64,000 nt of DNA from Lachnospiraceae bacterium (GCA_910575475.1 CAJTGD010000016.1:59431-123430); one strand, 5' to 3'. Shown: positions 35,222 through 43,940, counted from the stretch's first letter. The notes: generated by a model from the letters alone, not told the origin. Translations and numbers: made by a program.

Positions 35222-37378
35222 CTATCTTGCTCCCGCTGCCTTCCGCAGATTCACATGCAGCGAAACGCTTTCCCGGTACGGTCTAAAAAGCAGATAGACA
35301 AAACCTGCCGTCAGGACAAATGCGATGATCGTAAAGATTCCGAAGCCTCCGCCTGTCACGAGCATACCGATCTGGTATACGCAGAGCGCCACAGCATAAG
35401 CCAGCAGGCACTGGTAACCGATTGCGAACCAGAACCATTTTGCGTTGTTCATTTCCCGCTTGATGGCTCCCATTGCCGCAAAGCAGGGAGCGCAGAGCAG
35501 ATTGAACACCAGGAAGGAATATCCTGCAAGGGCGGACATGCTTCCCGCAAGGGTGCCCCAAATCTCTGCGCCGTCTTCCGCCACCTCTTCCAGTCCATAG
35601 AGGATCCCGAATGTTCCGACTACATTTTCCTTGGCTACCAGCCCTGTGATGGCTGCCACTGCCGCTCTCCAGTCTCCCCATCCCAGAGGTACGAAGATCC
35701 ACGCGAACAGGTTTCCGATAGAAGCCAGAATGCTGTGATCCAGTTCCATGCCGTCCAGCATCCTAAACTGCCCGTCTACCCATCCAAAGTATGATGCAAA
35801 CCATACTGCGATCGCAGAAAGCAGGATGATGGTTCCGGCCTTTTTAATGAAGGACCAGCCACGCTCCCACATGCTCCGCAGCACATTGCCCGGGGTGGGC
35901 ATATGATAGGCCGGAAGTTCCATCACGAAGGGTGCCGGATCTCCCGCGAACATCCTTGTCTTTTTCAAAATGATTCCGGAGCAGATTACAGCCGCAACCC
36001 CGAGAAAGTACGCGCTCGGCGCTACCCAGGCTGCCCCGCCGAACAACGCCCCGGCGATCAGGGCAATGATCGGCATCTTTGCCCCGCAGGGAATAAATGT
36101 GGTGGTAATGACCGTCATCTTCCGGTCCCGGTCATTTTCAATGGTACGGGAAGCCATGATTCCCGGAACCCCGCAGCCCGATCCGATCAGCATAGGGATG
36201 AAGGATTTTCCGGAAAGGCCGAATTTGCGGAAAATCCGGTCCATGATAAAGGCAACCCTTGCCATGTACCCGCAGCTTTCCAAAAATGCCAGAAATAAAA
36301 ACAATACCAGCATCTGGGGAACGAATCCAATGACGCCGCCTACACCGGCCACGATCCCGTCCAGGATCAGCCCCTGCAGCCAGTCCGCGCAGTTCAAAGC
36401 CGTCAGCACACCTTCGATCGCAGGCGGGATGATCTCACCGAACAGCACATCATTCGTCCAGTCTGTCACAAATGCTCCCACGGTTGTAACCGACACATAG
36501 TATACCGCAAACATGATCAGGCCGAAGATCGGAAGCGCCAGAAAACGGTTGGTCACAATACGGTCAATCTTATCGGAAGTCGTCAGCTCGCCGCCCGCCG
36601 CATGCTTGGTACAGCATTCCCCGATAATGGAAGAAATATACGTATACCGCTCATTGGTGATAATGCTTTCCGTATCATCATCCATCTCTTCTTCAATCTG
36701 CGCAATCTCAGCGGAAATATCCGGTACGCTTTGCATCTGCTCTACTATTTTATCATCTTTTTCCAGTAATTTCACTGCAAAAAATCGTTTTTGCGCATCC
36801 GGCACTTCGGCTCCCAGTTTGCTTTCTACCGAAGAAAGCACCGCCTCCACATTTTGCGCAAAGGTATGTACCGGCACAGACGGCTTCTTCGCGGATGCTA
36901 CGAGGACCGCCCTGTCTGCCGCGGCCTGGATTCCGCTGCCTTTCAGCGCGGAGATTTCCACCACCTCACAGCCCAGTTTCTTTGCCAGCTTTTCCACATG
37001 GATCCTGTCGCCGTTCTTCTCCACCAGATCCATCATGTTGACTGCCATCACCACCGGGATCCCCAGCTCCATCAGCTGCGTGCTCAGATACAGGTTCCGT
37101 TCGATATTGGTCCCGTCCACGATATTCAGGATCGCATCCGGCTTTTCATTGATCAGATAATTTCTCGCGACCACTTCCTCCAGGGTATAGGGAGATAAAG
37201 AGTAGATTCCCGGAAGATCCATGATGATCACATCTTTTTTCCCTTTCAGTTTTCCTTCCTTCTTCTCGACCGTAACCCCAGGCCAGTTTCCGACAAACTG
37301 GTTGGATCCGGTCAACGCATTAAATAATGTGGTCTTTCCGCTGTTCGGATTTCCCGCCAAAGCAATTTTAATCGCCAT
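35222..37378 (-). CDS. feoB: Ferrous iron transport protein B
   Basis: 718 residues. The N-terminal G domain has GNPNSGKT (9-16), DLPGIYSL (G3) and NMMD (G4). After a helical GDI-like region come about eight to ten membrane helices with the Gate motifs (PCGAKMPI, SGCGVPGIMASR). It imports Fe2+ across the cytoplasmic membrane. AGGAGGAAGG precedes the ATG. The order feoA-feoA-feoB-accessory is one unit behind a palindromic operator. Confidence 0.96.
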   Translation of the reverse strand: MAIKIALAGNPNSGKTTLFNALTGSNQFVGNWPGVTVEKKEGKLKGKKDVIIMDLPGIYSLSPYTLEEVVARNYLINEKPDAILNIVDGTNIERNLYLSTQLMELGIPVVMAVNMMDLVEKNGDRIHVEKLAKKLGCEVVEISALKGSGIQAAADRAVLVASAKKPSVPVHTFAQNVEAVLSSVESKLGAEVPDAQKRFFAVKLLEKDDKIVEQMQSVPDISAEIAQIEEEMDDDTESIITNERYTYISSIIGECCTKHAAGGELTTSDKIDRIVTNRFLALPIFGLIMFAVYYVSVTTVGAFVTDWTNDVLFGEIIPPAIEGVLTALNCADWLQGLILDGIVAGVGGVIGFVPQMLVLFLFLAFLESCGYMARVAFIMDRIFRKFGLSGKSFIPMLIGSGCGVPGIMASRTIENDRDRKMTVITTTFIPCGAKMPIIALIAGALFGGAAWVAPSAYFLGVAAVICSGIILKKTRMFAGDPAPFVMELPAYHMPTPGNVLRSMWERGWSFIKKAGTIILLSAIAVWFASYFGWVDGQFRMLDGMELDHSILASIGNLFAWIFVPLGWGDWRAAVAAITGLVAKENVVGTFGILYGLEEVAEDGAEIWGTLAGSMSALAGYSFLVFNLLCAPCFAAMGAIKREMNNAKWFWFAIGYQCLLAYAVALCVYQIGMLVTGGGFGIFTIIAFVLTAGFVYLLFRPYRESVSLHVNLRKAAGAR

Positions 37379-37488
37379 TGTTTCCTTCCTCCTACTGATT
37401 CTCTAATAAATGATTTAGCGACAGCTATCTTTGTACAGTCTTATCTATTGGAAATTAGTATTAACTAACCACTGTTCAAAAAATAAGA

Positions 37489-37707
37489 CTACTCCACAAC
37501 GATCATCTCCGCGTCCGCCTTGCGGACAGATAATTCATATCCCCTTACTGTAATCTCCACCGGATCTCCCAAGGGGGCAACCTTTCTCACAAAAACCTGA
37601 ACTCCCTTTGTAATCCCCATGTCCATGATCCGTCTCTTGACCGGCCCTTCTCCGGTCAGCTTCGCGACCTTTACAGTCTGGCCGCATGGAACTTCTCTCA
37701 ATGTCAT
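37489..37707 (-). CDS. feoA: FeoA family protein (second in operon)
   Basis: 72 residues of the SH3-like FeoA fold: VKVAKLTGEGPVKRRIMDMGITKG, then VRKVAPLGDPVEITVRGYELSVRKADA. It is a small cytoplasmic partner thought to modulate FeoB. AGGAGG precedes the ATG. It follows another feoA by 50 bases and is 110 bases before feoB. Confidence 0.92.
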   Translation of the reverse strand: MTLREVPCGQTVKVAKLTGEGPVKRRIMDMGITKGVQVFVRKVAPLGDPVEITVRGYELSVRKADAEMIVVE

Positions 37708-37757
37708 GACCTCTTTTCCTCCTGATCTCTTTTTTCATACAATCCTTTACACGGCCT

Positions 37758-37973
37758 TCATACAACCATGATCTTGTTTGCCATATCTCTGCCGATTGCC
37801 ACGCGGGAATCCTTCACATTCACGATCATATTGCCGTCTATTACCGATACGACTGTCACCTCCGCTCCGGCTACAAACCCAAGGTTCTCAATGAAACGTC
37901 TCGTATCTTCCTTTCCGCCGATCCTGTGTATCCTGTTCGGCACCCCCTGCTTCACCATTGATAAAGGCATCAT
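37758..37973 (-). CDS. FeoA family protein (first in operon)
   Basis: 71 residues, SH3-like: NRIHRIGGKEDTRRFIENLGFVAG and VVSVIDGNMIVNVKDSRVAIGRDMANKI. It differs clearly from the second FeoA. Two FeoA proteins ahead of FeoB are common in clostridia. Start among GTG 37976, ATG 37973 and ATG 37970 is uncertain because the AAGAAG site is weak. The iron-type operator is upstream. Confidence 0.9.
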   Translation of the reverse strand: MMPLSMVKQGVPNRIHRIGGKEDTRRFIENLGFVAGAEVTVVSVIDGNMIVNVKDSRVAIGRDMANKIMVV

Positions 37974-38018
37974 CACTCATCTTCTTTCTGTAATGGAATA
38001 ATCTGATCACTTACATCA

Positions 38019-38050
38019 GTTAGTATAATCTAACATCTGGTAGTTGTCAA
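38019..38050 (-). promoter_or_regulatory. Promoter and palindromic operator of the feo operon
   Basis: Minus-strand -35 TTGACA (38045-38050), 17-base spacer, -10 TATACT (38022-38027). The -10 is covered by the palindrome GTTAG-TATAAT-CTAAC (38019-38034), similar in its TTAG/CTAA half-sites to operators of DtxR/IdeR/MntR-type metal repressors. Iron-dependent repression is inferred; Fur is less likely by sequence. Confidence 0.6.
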
Positions 38051-38152
38051 GCACTTTTTTCATTTTTCCAGTGATTTGTCAAGCAAAGCCTGTAAGAAGC
38101 TGCCTGCTGATTTCTACAGATTCGTAAAAGCTGTATTATTTATTAGAATAAT

Positions 38153-38182
38153 AAAAAAGCACTTCCTGATATGGGAAATGCC
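38153..38182 (-). terminator. Terminator after tRNA-Thr(CGU)
   Basis: Minus strand: GCATTTCC pairs with GGAAGTGC (one G-U), followed by TTTTTT. It lies 70 bases past the tRNA; between them is a second inverted repeat TTTTCCGGA/TCCGGAAAA (38217-38251). Confidence 0.75.
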
Positions 38183-38252
38183 TTTTCAAAATACTGATTC
38201 AAAATAATACAAAGGAGTTTTCCGGAAACACGAAAAAAATATCTCCGGAAAA

Positions 38253-38325
38253 AGCCGAAAATCGGACTCGAACCGACGACCCCTTCATTACGAGTGAAGT
38301 GCTCTACCAACTGAGCTATTTCGGC
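38253..38325 (-). tRNA. tRNA-Thr (anticodon CGU)
   Basis: Minus-strand cloverleaf: acceptor GCCGAAA/TTTCGGC, D-arm AGCTCAGTTGGTAGAGC, anticodon stem CTTCA/TGAAG with loop CTCGTAA (anticodon CGT), T-arm GTCGG-TTCGAGT-CCGAT. Discriminator T; no encoded CCA. It reads ACG codons and complements the GGU species at 5.7 kb. Confidence 0.95.
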
Positions 38326-38350
38326 AAGGCTCAACAAACGAACCTTTATT

Positions 38351-38379
38351 ATTATAACTACTTTTTATACAAATTTCAA
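38351..38379 (-). promoter_or_regulatory. Predicted promoter of tRNA-Thr(CGU)
   Basis: Minus-strand -35 TTGAAA (38374-38379), 17-base spacer, -10 TATAAT (38351-38356), 26 bases upstream of the tRNA. Confidence 0.75.
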
Positions 38380-38410
38380 CTACTTTTTTCAAAAATTCTG
38401 AAAAAATCGA

Positions 38411-38457
38411 AAATACAGAAAGCCTGCCGCTGGCAGCCTTTCTGCATACCATGGTAT
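38411..38457 (-). repeat. 47-bp hairpin repeat, copy 2; likely terminator of mscS
   Basis: On the minus strand it is the same sequence as 35162-35208 with two differences. Here the hairpin is followed by TATTTTCGATTTTTT, and it lies just past the mscS stop, so it can end the mscS transcript. Confidence 0.75.
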
Positions 38458-38488
38458 TCAAAGCATCCCGGCTCCTCTGCCGTTTTTC

Positions 38489-39412
38489 TCAGGCATGAGA
38501 ACCGGATTCGGCCTTTTCATCCAGATGGACCGTAAGCTGGTTGTATGGGATCACGATGCCTTCCTCATCAAAGGTCAGCTTGATCCGCTCCAGCAGATCC
38601 CACCGGGTGATCCAGTACTCGTCTGTCTTCACCCATCCCCGGATGCCCAGCACCACCGAGCTCTCGCCAAGGGAATCCACGAACACGTACAGGTTCTCAT
38701 CCTGCATAATGCTGGGGATCTCCTTGAGCATCTGTTCCAGCAACAGCTTTGCCTTTTTCAGGTCGGAATCGTAGGAGATTCCGATCCGCAGATCCAGCTG
38801 CCGCTCAGCCTTCGCCGTCACATTGGTCAGGCTGTTGTTAGCCAGGATCCCGTTGGGGATCACGATGGTCTTATTGTCCACCGTGGTCAGCTTTGTATAA
38901 AAGGTCTGGATCTCCTTGACTGTTCCCTCATCCTTGTTGGTGTCTTCGATGATATAGTCTCCCACCACAAAGGGCTTGAGCAGCAGGATCAGCACGCCGC
39001 CCGCAAAGTTGGACAGGGTCTGCTGCAGCGACAGGGAGATTCCCACGCCTGCCGACGCAAACAGCATGGAGATCGACGAGATCTCAATCCCCAGATTGGC
39101 CGCGACGATCAAAAGCAGGACGATATAAAGGGATATTTTCAAAAAAGAATCCGTAAACTGGGTCAATCCCGCATCCGCGCTTGACCGATTCAGAGAATTC
39201 CGGATCCGTTTGCGGATCCATTTGATCAAAAGCCGTCCCACGGAAAAGATCACAGCCGCGATCAGCAGCCGGATCCCAAATTCGATAAAATCCGGAATGT
39301 GTTCCTGGATAAAAACAACAAAATCATTCATCTGTGTCTGTACCTTTTCTGCCGATTGTTCGGCTGATTCCTGCAGGATCTCCACCGTAGAGTCCACAAC
39401 TGTAGAATCCAT
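38489..39412 (-). CDS. mscS: Small-conductance mechanosensitive channel
   Basis: 307 residues. Three membrane helices precede the MscS pore and beta domain: SAGVGISLSLQQTLSNFAGGVLILL is the TM3 pore helix, then KPFVVGDYI, VDNKTIVIPNG and the C-terminal alpha/beta domain. It opens under membrane tension at low osmolarity. AAGGAGG precedes the ATG. It follows pgeF by 11 bases and is likely at the end of that unit. Confidence 0.93.
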   Translation of the reverse strand: MDSTVVDSTVEILQESAEQSAEKVQTQMNDFVVFIQEHIPDFIEFGIRLLIAAVIFSVGRLLIKWIRKRIRNSLNRSSADAGLTQFTDSFLKISLYIVLLLIVAANLGIEISSISMLFASAGVGISLSLQQTLSNFAGGVLILLLKPFVVGDYIIEDTNKDEGTVKEIQTFYTKLTTVDNKTIVIPNGILANNSLTNVTAKAERQLDLRIGISYDSDLKKAKLLLEQMLKEIPSIMQDENLYVFVDSLGESSVVLGIRGWVKTDEYWITRWDLLERIKLTFDEEGIVIPYNQLTVHLDEKAESGSHA

Positions 39413-39423
39413 AGCCTGCCTCC

Positions 39424-40344
39424 TTATGCCAGCGCCAAAAATGCCGCCAGGCTCCCCCGCTCATTTCCGGCCGTCCGGTGGGAATACAATACCTCACTGT
39501 TGCAGTGCGTACATACATTGGTCACTGCCGTATGCTCCGGAAGGATCCCGGCCTCCGCGAAGATGATCGCATTCGCCTTCCACAGATCCAGCTGGTATTT
39601 TCCATTTTCCTTCTGATAGAAAAGGTCTTTCCAGTACTTCTCCGCAAAGCTTTCCCGGAACCGCTCGATCACATCCTTGCTGACCTCATAGCAGTCCCTG
39701 CAGACAGAAGGGCCCACAGCAGCCAGGATATCGGAAGGGTCACAGCCGTACTGCTGCTGCATCAGCTCCACCGTCACTCTGCCGATCTTTCCCACGGTGC
39801 CCCGCCATCCGGAATGGCTCAGCCCGATCGCCTTTTTGACCGGATCTATAAAAAACAGCGGCACACAGTCGGCGTAAAATGTGACCAGACAGATTCCCGG
39901 GATATTCGTCACCAGGCCGTCCACCCCTTCCAGCTTCCCGTCTGCCTCCAGCTGAAAGCCCCCGGATGCACTGCGGCCCGGATTTTCGGACGCCCGTTTG
40001 CTGTATTCCATGGGGCCGGTCATCCCCATTCCCCGATCCTCCTCTGTTACCACCCAAACATTGGTAGTGTGGGTCTGCCGGGAGAGGACCATGTCCTCAC
40101 ACCGCACCCCCATGGAGGCCGCGATCCGCCGGAAATTTTCCTGCACCGCCTCTTCCCGGTCGCCCCGGTGGAAGCCCAGATTCAGGGAGGAAAAGCAGCC
40201 TTCGCTGACTCCCCCAAGGCGGGTGGAAAATCCATGCCTCACGGTACCGGTATCCGCCAGCAGCGGATATTCCAAAAACGGGGTTTCCTTCTCCACTTCT
40301 CTGAATATTTTATTCTGATTCTGATATCTTATACCTAAACTCAT
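39424..40344 (-). CDS. pgeF: Multicopper-oxidase-type (YlmD/YfiH) peptidoglycan editing factor
   Basis: 306 residues of the DUF152/Cu-oxidase_4 family. Metal ligands are seen in LSRQTHTTNV, FYADCVP and SHSGWRGT. Homologues are described as purine nucleoside phosphorylases/adenosine deaminases and as PgeF, which prevents wrong amino acids in peptidoglycan. A roughly 20-residue N-terminal extension and a Gly/Ser-rich insert (NPGRSASGG) are present. AAAGGAAA is before the ATG. Confidence 0.9.
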   Translation of the reverse strand: MSLGIRYQNQNKIFREVEKETPFLEYPLLADTGTVRHGFSTRLGGVSEGCFSSLNLGFHRGDREEAVQENFRRIAASMGVRCEDMVLSRQTHTTNVWVVTEEDRGMGMTGPMEYSKRASENPGRSASGGFQLEADGKLEGVDGLVTNIPGICLVTFYADCVPLFFIDPVKKAIGLSHSGWRGTVGKIGRVTVELMQQQYGCDPSDILAAVGPSVCRDCYEVSKDVIERFRESFAEKYWKDLFYQKENGKYQLDLWKANAIIFAEAGILPEHTAVTNVCTHCNSEVLYSHRTAGNERGSLAAFLALA

Positions 40345-40359
40345 CCGGTTTCCTTTCTT

Positions 40360-40716
40360 TTATGAACCGCCCTCAAAGGCATTTTTGATCAGCGTGATCC
40401 GGGAGCCTTCGATTCCGATCACATCATACCTGCAGGGAATGTCTCCCAGCCGTTTTTCCATCATATAATACCGGGCGCACCGGGAGATCCGGTACTGCTT
40501 CCTTGCATCCACGGCTTCCAGAGGATTCCCCCTGCTTCCGCTTCTGCGGTACTTGACCTCGCAGAACACCAGGCAGTCCCCGTCCCGGGCGATCAGGTCG
40601 ATCTCCCCGACACGGCACCTGTAGTTGTACTGGAGGATCACATACCCCTGCTGCTCCAGATAGTATCCCGCCGCCTGTTCATAGGCCGCTCCCGTTTTCC
40701 GCTTATTTTGCGTCAT
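40360..40716 (-). CDS. yraN: YraN family (UPF0102) putative endonuclease
   Basis: 118 residues. The PD-(D/E)XK-like core is visible as GEIDLIARDGDCLVFCEVKYR, with GAAYEQAAGYYLEQQGY before it. The family is predicted to bind or cut DNA at unusual structures, but the biochemical role is not settled. CAGGAGG lies close before the ATG. It follows rnhB after a 133-base gap that carries a long hairpin. Confidence 0.92.
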   Translation of the reverse strand: MTQNKRKTGAAYEQAAGYYLEQQGYVILQYNYRCRVGEIDLIARDGDCLVFCEVKYRRSGSRGNPLEAVDARKQYRISRCARYYMMEKRLGDIPCRYDVIGIEGSRITLIKNAFEGGS

Positions 40717-40730
40717 AGTCCTCCTGTCTG

Positions 40731-40774
40731 AGTTGTGCGGTTGGATGCTCTAAGGAGCATCCAACCGCACAGCT
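40731..40774. repeat. Twenty-pair hairpin between rnhB and yraN
   Basis: AGTTGTGCGGTTGGATGCTC pairs with GAGCATCCAACCGCACAGCT (one G-U) around the loop TAAG. There is no T-run on either strand, and the yraN ribosome binding site is only a few bases beyond. It could block or process the long operon transcript. Confidence 0.8.
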
Positions 40775-40849
40775 GAAACTCATTCCTGCGCCCATGCCGT
40801 TCCCGATACAAATGCTTTATGAAAAGTGTGCGTCCCAATAGCATGTTCT

Positions 40850-41608
40850 TCATACGATTCCCTTGATAAATGTGTTCCGGTGGATGGGGCACGGGCCGTA
40901 TGTTTTCAATGCTTCGATATGGGCAGCCGTACCGTATCCCTTATGTACCGCAAACCCATACTGAGGATACATACTGTCGTACTCTGCCATCAGCCGGTCC
41001 CTGGTCACCTTTGCCAGGATGCTGGCTGCAGCGATGGAGACACTTCTGGCATCTCCCTTGATGATGGGCACCTGCTCCAGATCCAGCCCCGGGATCGTCA
41101 CCGCGTCATTCAGCAATACCTCCGGCACGATCCCCAGCTTCCCGACCGCCAGACGCATGGCCTCATACGTCGCCTGCAGGATATTGATCTCATCGATCCG
41201 GGACGCCTCCGCCAGCCCAATTCCTGCGGCAACGGCCTTTTCCAGGATCTCATCATATAGTTCTTCCCGGCGTTTGGGGGACAGCTTCTTGGAATCGTTC
41301 AGATACAGGATCTCGCAGTCCTTTGGAAGGATCACCGCCGCGGCTGCCACCGGACCTGCCAGCGGGCCTCTCCCCGCCTCATCGATCCCGCATATATATG
41401 TACAATGGGCATACCTGTGCTCAAATTCCCGCATTGCCTCCAGCCGTTTCCGTTCCGCAGAGAGCTTTTCCTCCTGCTTACGGTATTTTTCCAGAAGACT
41501 TATTACCCCGGCCCTGGTGTCAGACGCATATTGCTCCAAAAGCTGACTTCGTTCCTCTTTTTGGGCCTGCTCCAGTTCTTTTCTGATCTCTGCGATTTTC
41601 TTATTCAT
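40850..41608 (-). CDS. rnhB: Ribonuclease HII
   Basis: 252 residues. The catalytic domain begins with GIDEAGRGPLAGPV and continues with LNDSKKLSPKRREELY, GDARSVSIAAASILAKVTRD and GYGTAAHIEAL. It removes ribonucleotides and RNA primers from DNA. A 65-residue charged helical N-terminal extension precedes the core, a known feature of Gram-positive RNase HII. TTTGGAG precedes ATG 41608; the upstream frame is unused. It overlaps lepB by 8 bases. Confidence 0.94.
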   Translation of the reverse strand: MNKKIAEIRKELEQAQKEERSQLLEQYASDTRAGVISLLEKYRKQEEKLSAERKRLEAMREFEHRYAHCTYICGIDEAGRGPLAGPVAAAAVILPKDCEILYLNDSKKLSPKRREELYDEILEKAVAAGIGLAEASRIDEINILQATYEAMRLAVGKLGIVPEVLLNDAVTIPGLDLEQVPIIKGDARSVSIAAASILAKVTRDRLMAEYDSMYPQYGFAVHKGYGTAAHIEALKTYGPCPIHRNTFIKGIV

Positions 41609-42155
41609 GCTTGATCGCTCCAAAACGCTCAAAAGGCCAGATCCGAATCCAGGCCCTGCCCAGCAGATTCTCCCGCCGGATCACTCCCACGCTGGGATCC
41701 CGGCTGTCGGAGCTGTGGTTCCGGTTGTCTCCAAGGACAAAATATTGATCCTCTCCCAGCATCAGCGGCTCCGCGACAATCCCCGGATTCTCCATCAGTT
41801 CATTTCCATAATGCTCGTCAAGCTGCTCCCCGTCGATATACACATAGCCGTCGATGACCTGCACGGTCTCTCCCGGCAGTCCGATGATCCGCTTGATATA
41901 GTAGGTATTTTCCCTGTACTGGTATGGAAATACAACGATCTCAAACCGCTTCGGATCCCGGAACCGGTAAGAAAGCTTATCTACCAGCAGATTGTCATTG
42001 TTGTACAGTGTCGTCTCCATGGACTGTCCGTCTACACGGGTACGCTGTCCCACATAGGTGATGATGACATAGGAAAACACCAATACGAACAGCAGGTACA
42101 AAAGCCAGCTCCCCAGCTCCCGCAATATACTTTTCTCCTTACTTTCCTCTTTCAT
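41601..42155 (-). CDS. lepB: Signal peptidase I (first of two)
   Basis: 184 residues. One N-terminal membrane helix (WLLYLLFVLVFSYVIITYV) anchors the enzyme. Catalytic Ser45 is in GQSMETTL and Lys88 in YYIKRIIGLPGE; the GDNRNHSSDSR box follows. It cleaves signal peptides outside the membrane. AGAGGAG precedes the ATG. It lies between rbgA and rnhB in the ribosomal operon. Confidence 0.94.
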   Translation of the reverse strand: MKEESKEKSILRELGSWLLYLLFVLVFSYVIITYVGQRTRVDGQSMETTLYNNDNLLVDKLSYRFRDPKRFEIVVFPYQYRENTYYIKRIIGLPGETVQVIDGYVYIDGEQLDEHYGNELMENPGIVAEPLMLGEDQYFVLGDNRNHSSDSRDPSVGVIRRENLLGRAWIRIWPFERFGAIKHE

Positions 42156-42298
42156 ATCCTGAATCTCCTCTTTCCGATTCCTTTCACTTTCGTATTCTTA
42201 CCCCCGGCAGGCTTTTGCATGCCTCTTCCGGATCCGCCCTCAACGTATACTGAGCGCCAGATCCATCCGCCTCCGGCAGCCGAACCGCCTCCCGCGGT

Positions 42299-43150
42299 TC
42301 AGGCAAATTCCTCCGGATATTCCAGCGTGATCCTTCCAAGCCGTCCGTTCCGGAAATCATCCAGCAAAAGCTTAGACGCCTTTTCCAGATCCAATTCATT
42401 CCCTTTCAGAAGGCAGTGCCGGCTTTCTGCCACGCCCCGCAGGTCTTCAAATCCGTCTTCGGATTCCTCGATCCCATATTTTTCCGCCAGGATCCCCGGA
42501 TAGTTTTTCACCAAAAACTGCATCAGTTCCGCCGAAAGCTCCTCCGACTGCAGGATCTCATCCTTGATGGAACCGATAAATGCCAGACGCAGCCCCACGG
42601 TCTGATCCTCAAACCTGGGCCACAGGATCCCCGGCGTATCTAGCAGCTCTACGTTCTTATTCAGCCGGATCCACTGCTTGCCCTTCGTCACCCCCGGCTT
42701 ATTGCCGGTCTTGGCGCATGCTTTTCCGGCCAGGGCATTGATGAATGTGGACTTGCCCACATTGGGGATGCCGACCACCATGGCACGCACCGGCCGATTC
42801 AGGATACCGCGCTTTCTGTCGCGCTCCGTCTTTTCCCGGCAGGCATCCTGGATCACCTCCTGGATGGACTTCATTCCGCCGCCCTTTTTCGAATTGACCT
42901 TTACCGCAGAAAATTCTTTTTCCTGAAAATATTCGATCCAGGCCGTGTTCCACTTCTCTTCCGCCAGATCCGCCTTATTCAGCAGGATCAGTCTTGCCTT
43001 ATTCTTCCCCAGCTCATCGATGTCCGGATTCCGGCTGCTTAAGGGAATCCTGGCATCCACCAGTTCGATAATCAGATCGATCAGCTTGATATTTTCCTGC
43101 ATCATCCGTTTCGCTTTGGTCATATGACCCGGATACCACTGAAAATGCAT
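42299..43150 (-). CDS. rbgA: Ribosome biogenesis GTPase YlqF/RbgA
   Basis: 283 residues. The G motifs are circularly permuted: NKAD (G4) comes before GIPNVGKST (G1) and DTPG (G3), as in the RbgA/YlqF family. The N terminus FQWYPGHMTKAKR is typical. It matures the 50S subunit late in assembly. The frame opens at 43189, but ATG 43150 has TAGGAGG. It lies between the two lepB genes. Confidence 0.95.
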   Translation of the reverse strand: MHFQWYPGHMTKAKRMMQENIKLIDLIIELVDARIPLSSRNPDIDELGKNKARLILLNKADLAEEKWNTAWIEYFQEKEFSAVKVNSKKGGGMKSIQEVIQDACREKTERDRKRGILNRPVRAMVVGIPNVGKSTFINALAGKACAKTGNKPGVTKGKQWIRLNKNVELLDTPGILWPRFEDQTVGLRLAFIGSIKDEILQSEELSAELMQFLVKNYPGILAEKYGIEESEDGFEDLRGVAESRHCLLKGNELDLEKASKLLLDDFRNGRLGRITLEYPEEFA

Positions 43151-43244
43151 GTTCTTTCCTCCTAAATCTGTGCCGCCCTCAAGCCGCATTTACCGGCCGG
43201 ATGTCCTGCCGCGAGATGCGAGGCACCTTGAACAGGAACCAGCG

Positions 43245-43883
43245 TCAATCCCTGACCCTTCCGAAATTGTCCCCCGGACTGATCACGAACCACGCTTTCC
43301 CGAAAATGTCGCTGCGCTTTACATTTCCCACATCCGCCGTCCGGCTGTCGTCGCTTCCCTCGTGATTATCCCCGATCACGAAGTACTCGTTGCTCCCCAG
43401 CTCGACAGGCTCCGCGGCAAGTCCGGCGGAGGACAGATCGGAAACATAGATCCCTTCCGTATGCTCCTCCCCGTCAATGTAAATGCTGCCGTTTTTGATC
43501 TGGATCGTCTCCCCGGGAAGGGCGGCCACCCGCTTGATCAGATAGTGTGCGTTTTCATTTCCGGCCGGCTTGAATACAATGATATCCCCCCGCTTCGGCT
43601 TGACCGCATTGTAGATGAGACGGTCCACCAGCACCACATCCCCGTTTTTCAGGACGGGACTCATGGAATCTCCCGCGTTGCTGACCCGCTGTCCGTAGAA
43701 CAGCACCAGCGAATACGCCAGAAGGCAGGCAGCTCCGATCTCCAGCAGAAGAAGAAATGATTTTTTCACGCGTTCTTTATCGATGTGTATCCCTTCATTC
43801 GGGAAATGCAGCTTCGGCTTCTGCTGTGCCTGCTGCTTTGTCCTTTGTCTCCTTCTTTTTTTCCGGATCTCTCTTTTCTTCAT
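43245..43883 (-). CDS. lepB: Signal peptidase I (second of two)
   Basis: 212 residues. It differs from the first copy by a very basic 35-residue N-terminal cytoplasmic segment before the single membrane helix. Ser73 in GDSMSPVLKNGD and Lys117 in YLIKRVAALPGE are the catalytic pair; the final box is GDNHEGSDDSR. It probably has a different substrate range. It follows rplS. Confidence 0.93.
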   Translation of the reverse strand: MKKREIRKKRRRQRTKQQAQQKPKLHFPNEGIHIDKERVKKSFLLLLEIGAACLLAYSLVLFYGQRVSNAGDSMSPVLKNGDVVLVDRLIYNAVKPKRGDIIVFKPAGNENAHYLIKRVAALPGETIQIKNGSIYIDGEEHTEGIYVSDLSSAGLAAEPVELGSNEYFVIGDNHEGSDDSRTADVGNVKRSDIFGKAWFVISPGDNFGRVRD

Positions 43884-43940
43884 TCAATCCTGCCCTCCGT
43901 CCTTTTTTCCGTCCCGAAAAGCCGGCTTGCATATATATAG

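Noticed and set aside
42184..42399. Minus-strand frame of 71 codons between rbgA and lepB
   Set aside because: Overlaps the rbgA end in another frame and lacks a start signal.
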